The notes below the pieces were generated by a model. The model made no database searches. It was not told the origin of the DNA and saw nothing but the letters and a program-made list of their open reading frames with translations. A DNA stretch of 7,278 nucleotides, from NCBI GenBank assembly GCA_030673995.1, contig DAOUYU010000087.1:1-7278 (forward strand). Direction: 5' to 3'. This document shows, in pieces, positions 5,869 to 7,278 of the stretch (position 1 is its first letter; each line of letters starts with the position of its first letter). The translations under genes and the position numbers were made by a program. The DNA comes from Candidatus Aminicenantota bacterium (GTDB lineage Bacteria; Acidobacteriota; Aminicenantia; Aminicenantales; Aminicenantaceae).

Positions 5869-6454
5869 GTATCTTTCCGGGTACCAGCATGACATCATGA
5901 CAATTCAGGCACTTCTGGTTCTTAGGCGGACCCTCGAATTCCCTGCGGTGGCACGGAAGGCATTCCTCGATTGTCGGCCTGTTGGTGCTGTTTGTCATAT
6001 ATGCATGTCCAGCTGTACGATGACAATCCACGCAAACCAGACCCTCTTCGTGGTGGAAGCGGTGAGTGAATTTTATGACCTTCTTTTTTACTTTGTAGCC
6101 GAAATTGAGTACGTCAGCATGACAATCCAGACATCTTTCGGATGTTACTTCGTCGTCAGCAAGATACTCCGGGGGTACGAAATGATTGCGCGCCTGTCTG
6201 AATAAGTTCCAGTCGCGAGAGTGAAATTTTTGAATTCGTGAATGACATTCGTAACATTTTGTCTGGTTTGCGGGACATCCGTTTGACTTTTTCCAAAGCT
6301 CCGTAAGTTCGGGATGACACTGTTCACAAGAAGACTCTGATGTTGCCGTGTAACGCACAAAGTAGGCGGTAATACCCCCGCTGCCGACAAGAATGACAAG
6401 TGCGGCAAGCGCCAGTACTATCCAAAATTTCTTTCTATATCTTAGAGGCGACAT
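5861..6454 (-). CDS. Membrane-anchored six-heme cytochrome c (NapC/NrfH-like N-terminus)
   Basis: This complete 197-residue protein has a basic start (MSPLRYRKK) and one hydrophobic helix at about 10-33, probably an uncleaved inner-membrane anchor with the rest in the periplasm. Six CxxCH heme-binding motifs are present: CEQCH (43), CYECH (67), CLDCH (108), CVDCH (141), CLPCH (165) and CLNCH (182). Possible distal ligands are His78, 91, 131, 134, 135, 150 and 196. The anchor plus the CEQCHPELTELWKKS stretch recalls NapC/NirT/NrfH quinol dehydrogenases, but those usually have four hemes (NrfH and short NapC) and a CxxCHxM first site. Here the Met is absent and there are two extra hemes. The likely role is electron transfer between the quinone pool or the adjacent oxidoreductase and periplasmic acceptors (inference). 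It begins 1 nt after the propeller gene stop and overlaps the next start by 8 nt (ATGATTAA), so translation of the three genes is probably coupled. Confidence 0.88.
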   Translation of the reverse strand: MSPLRYRKKFWIVLALAALVILVGSGGITAYFVRYTATSESSCEQCHPELTELWKKSNGCPANQTKCYECHSRIQKFHSRDWNLFRQARNHFVPPEYLADDEVTSERCLDCHADVLNFGYKVKKKVIKFTHRFHHEEGLVCVDCHRTAGHAYMTNSTNRPTIEECLPCHRREFEGPPKNQKCLNCHDVMLVPGKIHD

Positions 6455-6455
6455 A

Positions 6456-7278
6456 TTATTTCATATCAAGGCTTAGTAAATATATCTCGGGTGTTTCTTT
6501 ACCCTGGGGAGGACCAACGAGTAAAATCCTGTCCCCTTTATAGCTCATAATCCTCGGTCCCCAAAAAGCAGGAAGACACGGAAAATCCATTGGGATGATA
6601 CCTGATGTGTATCCTGGAGTCTGATTGTCAAAGGCGATCACTTCCTGGCCGGCATACAGGTCAAGCATCATTCCCCTGTAGATATGCTTAAAGAGAAGAT
6701 ATCGGCCATTCCCAGAAAGATCAAAAAGCTCCACTCTTGGTGCTACCTTGGATTCAAGATATTTCAGCTCCGACCCGTCTCTCTTGACGCTGTATGTTCC
6801 TATACCCTGTTTTTTCTTGCCGTTGTAAAAGAAGATGACTTTTTCTCCGTCGTGGCTTAAATCTACAAGAGAGAACCAGCGGTCATGAAAATCTGTTATC
6901 CTGCTCATCTCTTTTCCATCCCAATTTATCACATAGAGGTCGTAATCGGTTTTGTCTGTAGATGACTGCGCTCCGAAAACCAGCCATTTGCCGTTTCCGC
7001 TCAGAGCGAATGCCCAGCCACCTCCGATAAGAGGGCGGCGGGGCACATGGGTCCATATCCATTCTTTCCCGTTAAAGTCCGGGGCAAGGATTGTTCTCTG
7101 TTTGTCAGTTGAGGTGTCCAGGAAGACTATTCCACTTGGATTCCCGTATCTGCGTGGTCCCAGATGTCCTTTGAGCAGACAGGCAATTCGACCTCCATCG
7201 CTGCTCACAGAGTAGTTGGATACCCGTTCCCACTCGCCGCTTTCAAGATCGAGTGATTTTAGATCTTTTCCTTTAAGC
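6456..7278 (-). CDS. Beta-propeller (TolB/PD40-like) protein, partial, N-terminus off the right edge
   Basis: The frame stays open to the window edge: 23 codons (LKGKDLKSLDLESGEWERV...) precede the GTG at 7208, so that GTG is not the true start and 273 residues of a longer protein are visible. Repeats of the PD40 type, with S-x-(D/N)-G-x-x-(L/I)-x-F strands, recur: SSDGGRIA (25-32), LSGNGKWLVF (92-101), LSHDGEKVIFF (140-150), LSGNGRYLLF (187-196) and a degenerate YKGDRILLV (246-254). Between them, DLYVINWDGKEMSRIT (113-128) is the usual 'report value to logic' strand. The C-terminal end closes with EIYLLSLDMK. Such propellers are typically periplasmic or cell-surface binding scaffolds; any signal peptide is outside the window. 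It is the first visible gene of the operon, ending 1 nt before the cytochrome start. The function is unknown: it could dock a redox partner, or be an unrelated envelope protein. No catalytic motif is evident. Confidence 0.75.
   Translation of the reverse strand, partial: LKGKDLKSLDLESGEWERVSNYSVSSDGGRIACLLKGHLGPRRYGNPSGIVFLDTSTDKQRTILAPDFNGKEWIWTHVPRRPLIGGGWAFALSGNGKWLVFGAQSSTDKTDYDLYVINWDGKEMSRITDFHDRWFSLVDLSHDGEKVIFFYNGKKKQGIGTYSVKRDGSELKYLESKVAPRVELFDLSGNGRYLLFKHIYRGMMLDLYAGQEVIAFDNQTPGYTSGIIPMDFPCLPAFWGPRIMSYKGDRILLVGPPQGKETPEIYLLSLDMK

Noticed and set aside
5822..6205. Plus-strand frame of 127 codons opposite the cytochrome gene
   Set aside because: It is antisense to six regularly spaced CxxCH motifs and crosses a gene boundary; no domain was recognised.

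Overview
The window looks like chromosome from a Gram-negative, probably anaerobic bacterium. A BamD-type lipoprotein implies an outer membrane. A membrane Fe-S oxidoreductase of the NarI/HdrD type beside a six-heme cytochrome c is typical of anaerobically respiring lineages such as Desulfobacterota-like or related candidate phyla. The phylum is inference only: there is no rRNA or tRNA here. No CRISPR array, phage gene or transposase gene was seen.

Left block (1-2410, minus strand, AT-rich). Three genes read leftwards with short gaps (55 and 31 bp) and probably form one operon: a membrane-anchored protein with three PASTA domains, an NAD-dependent sugar-nucleotide epimerase, and bamD, which is cut by the left edge. 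All three point to the cell envelope: peptidoglycan or surface binding, sugar precursor supply for surface polysaccharide, and outer-membrane protein assembly.

Middle (2411-3582). A 137-bp divergent intergenic region carries promoter candidates in both directions. A complete low-specificity L-threonine aldolase then reads rightwards.

Convergent gap (3583-3891). These 309 bp hold no credible gene but are full of repeats. A 142-bp palindromic MITE-like element has 18-bp perfect terminal inverted repeats of the 'CATTCCCGCGAAGGCGGGAAT' type. It sits inside a second, longer-range inverted repeat (CCTGGATTATTCA). A 32-bp tandem duplication also copies the end of the neighbouring oxidoreductase gene, stop codon included.

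Right block (3892-7278, minus strand, visibly more GC-rich). Three tightly coupled genes read leftwards: a beta-propeller (TolB/PD40-like) protein running off the right edge, a membrane-anchored six-heme cytochrome c starting 1 nt after the propeller stop, and a 658-residue membrane oxidoreductase starting inside the end of the cytochrome gene. The oxidoreductase fuses a NarI-like diheme b domain to an HdrD-like domain with two [4Fe-4S] motifs and two complete CCG domains, the layout of ETF:(mena)quinone oxidoreductase (EMO) and of a fused DsrM-DsrK. Together they look like an electron-transfer module linking a cytoplasmic donor (perhaps reduced ETF), the quinone pool and periplasmic hemes. 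The direction of electron flow and the partners cannot be read from the sequence.
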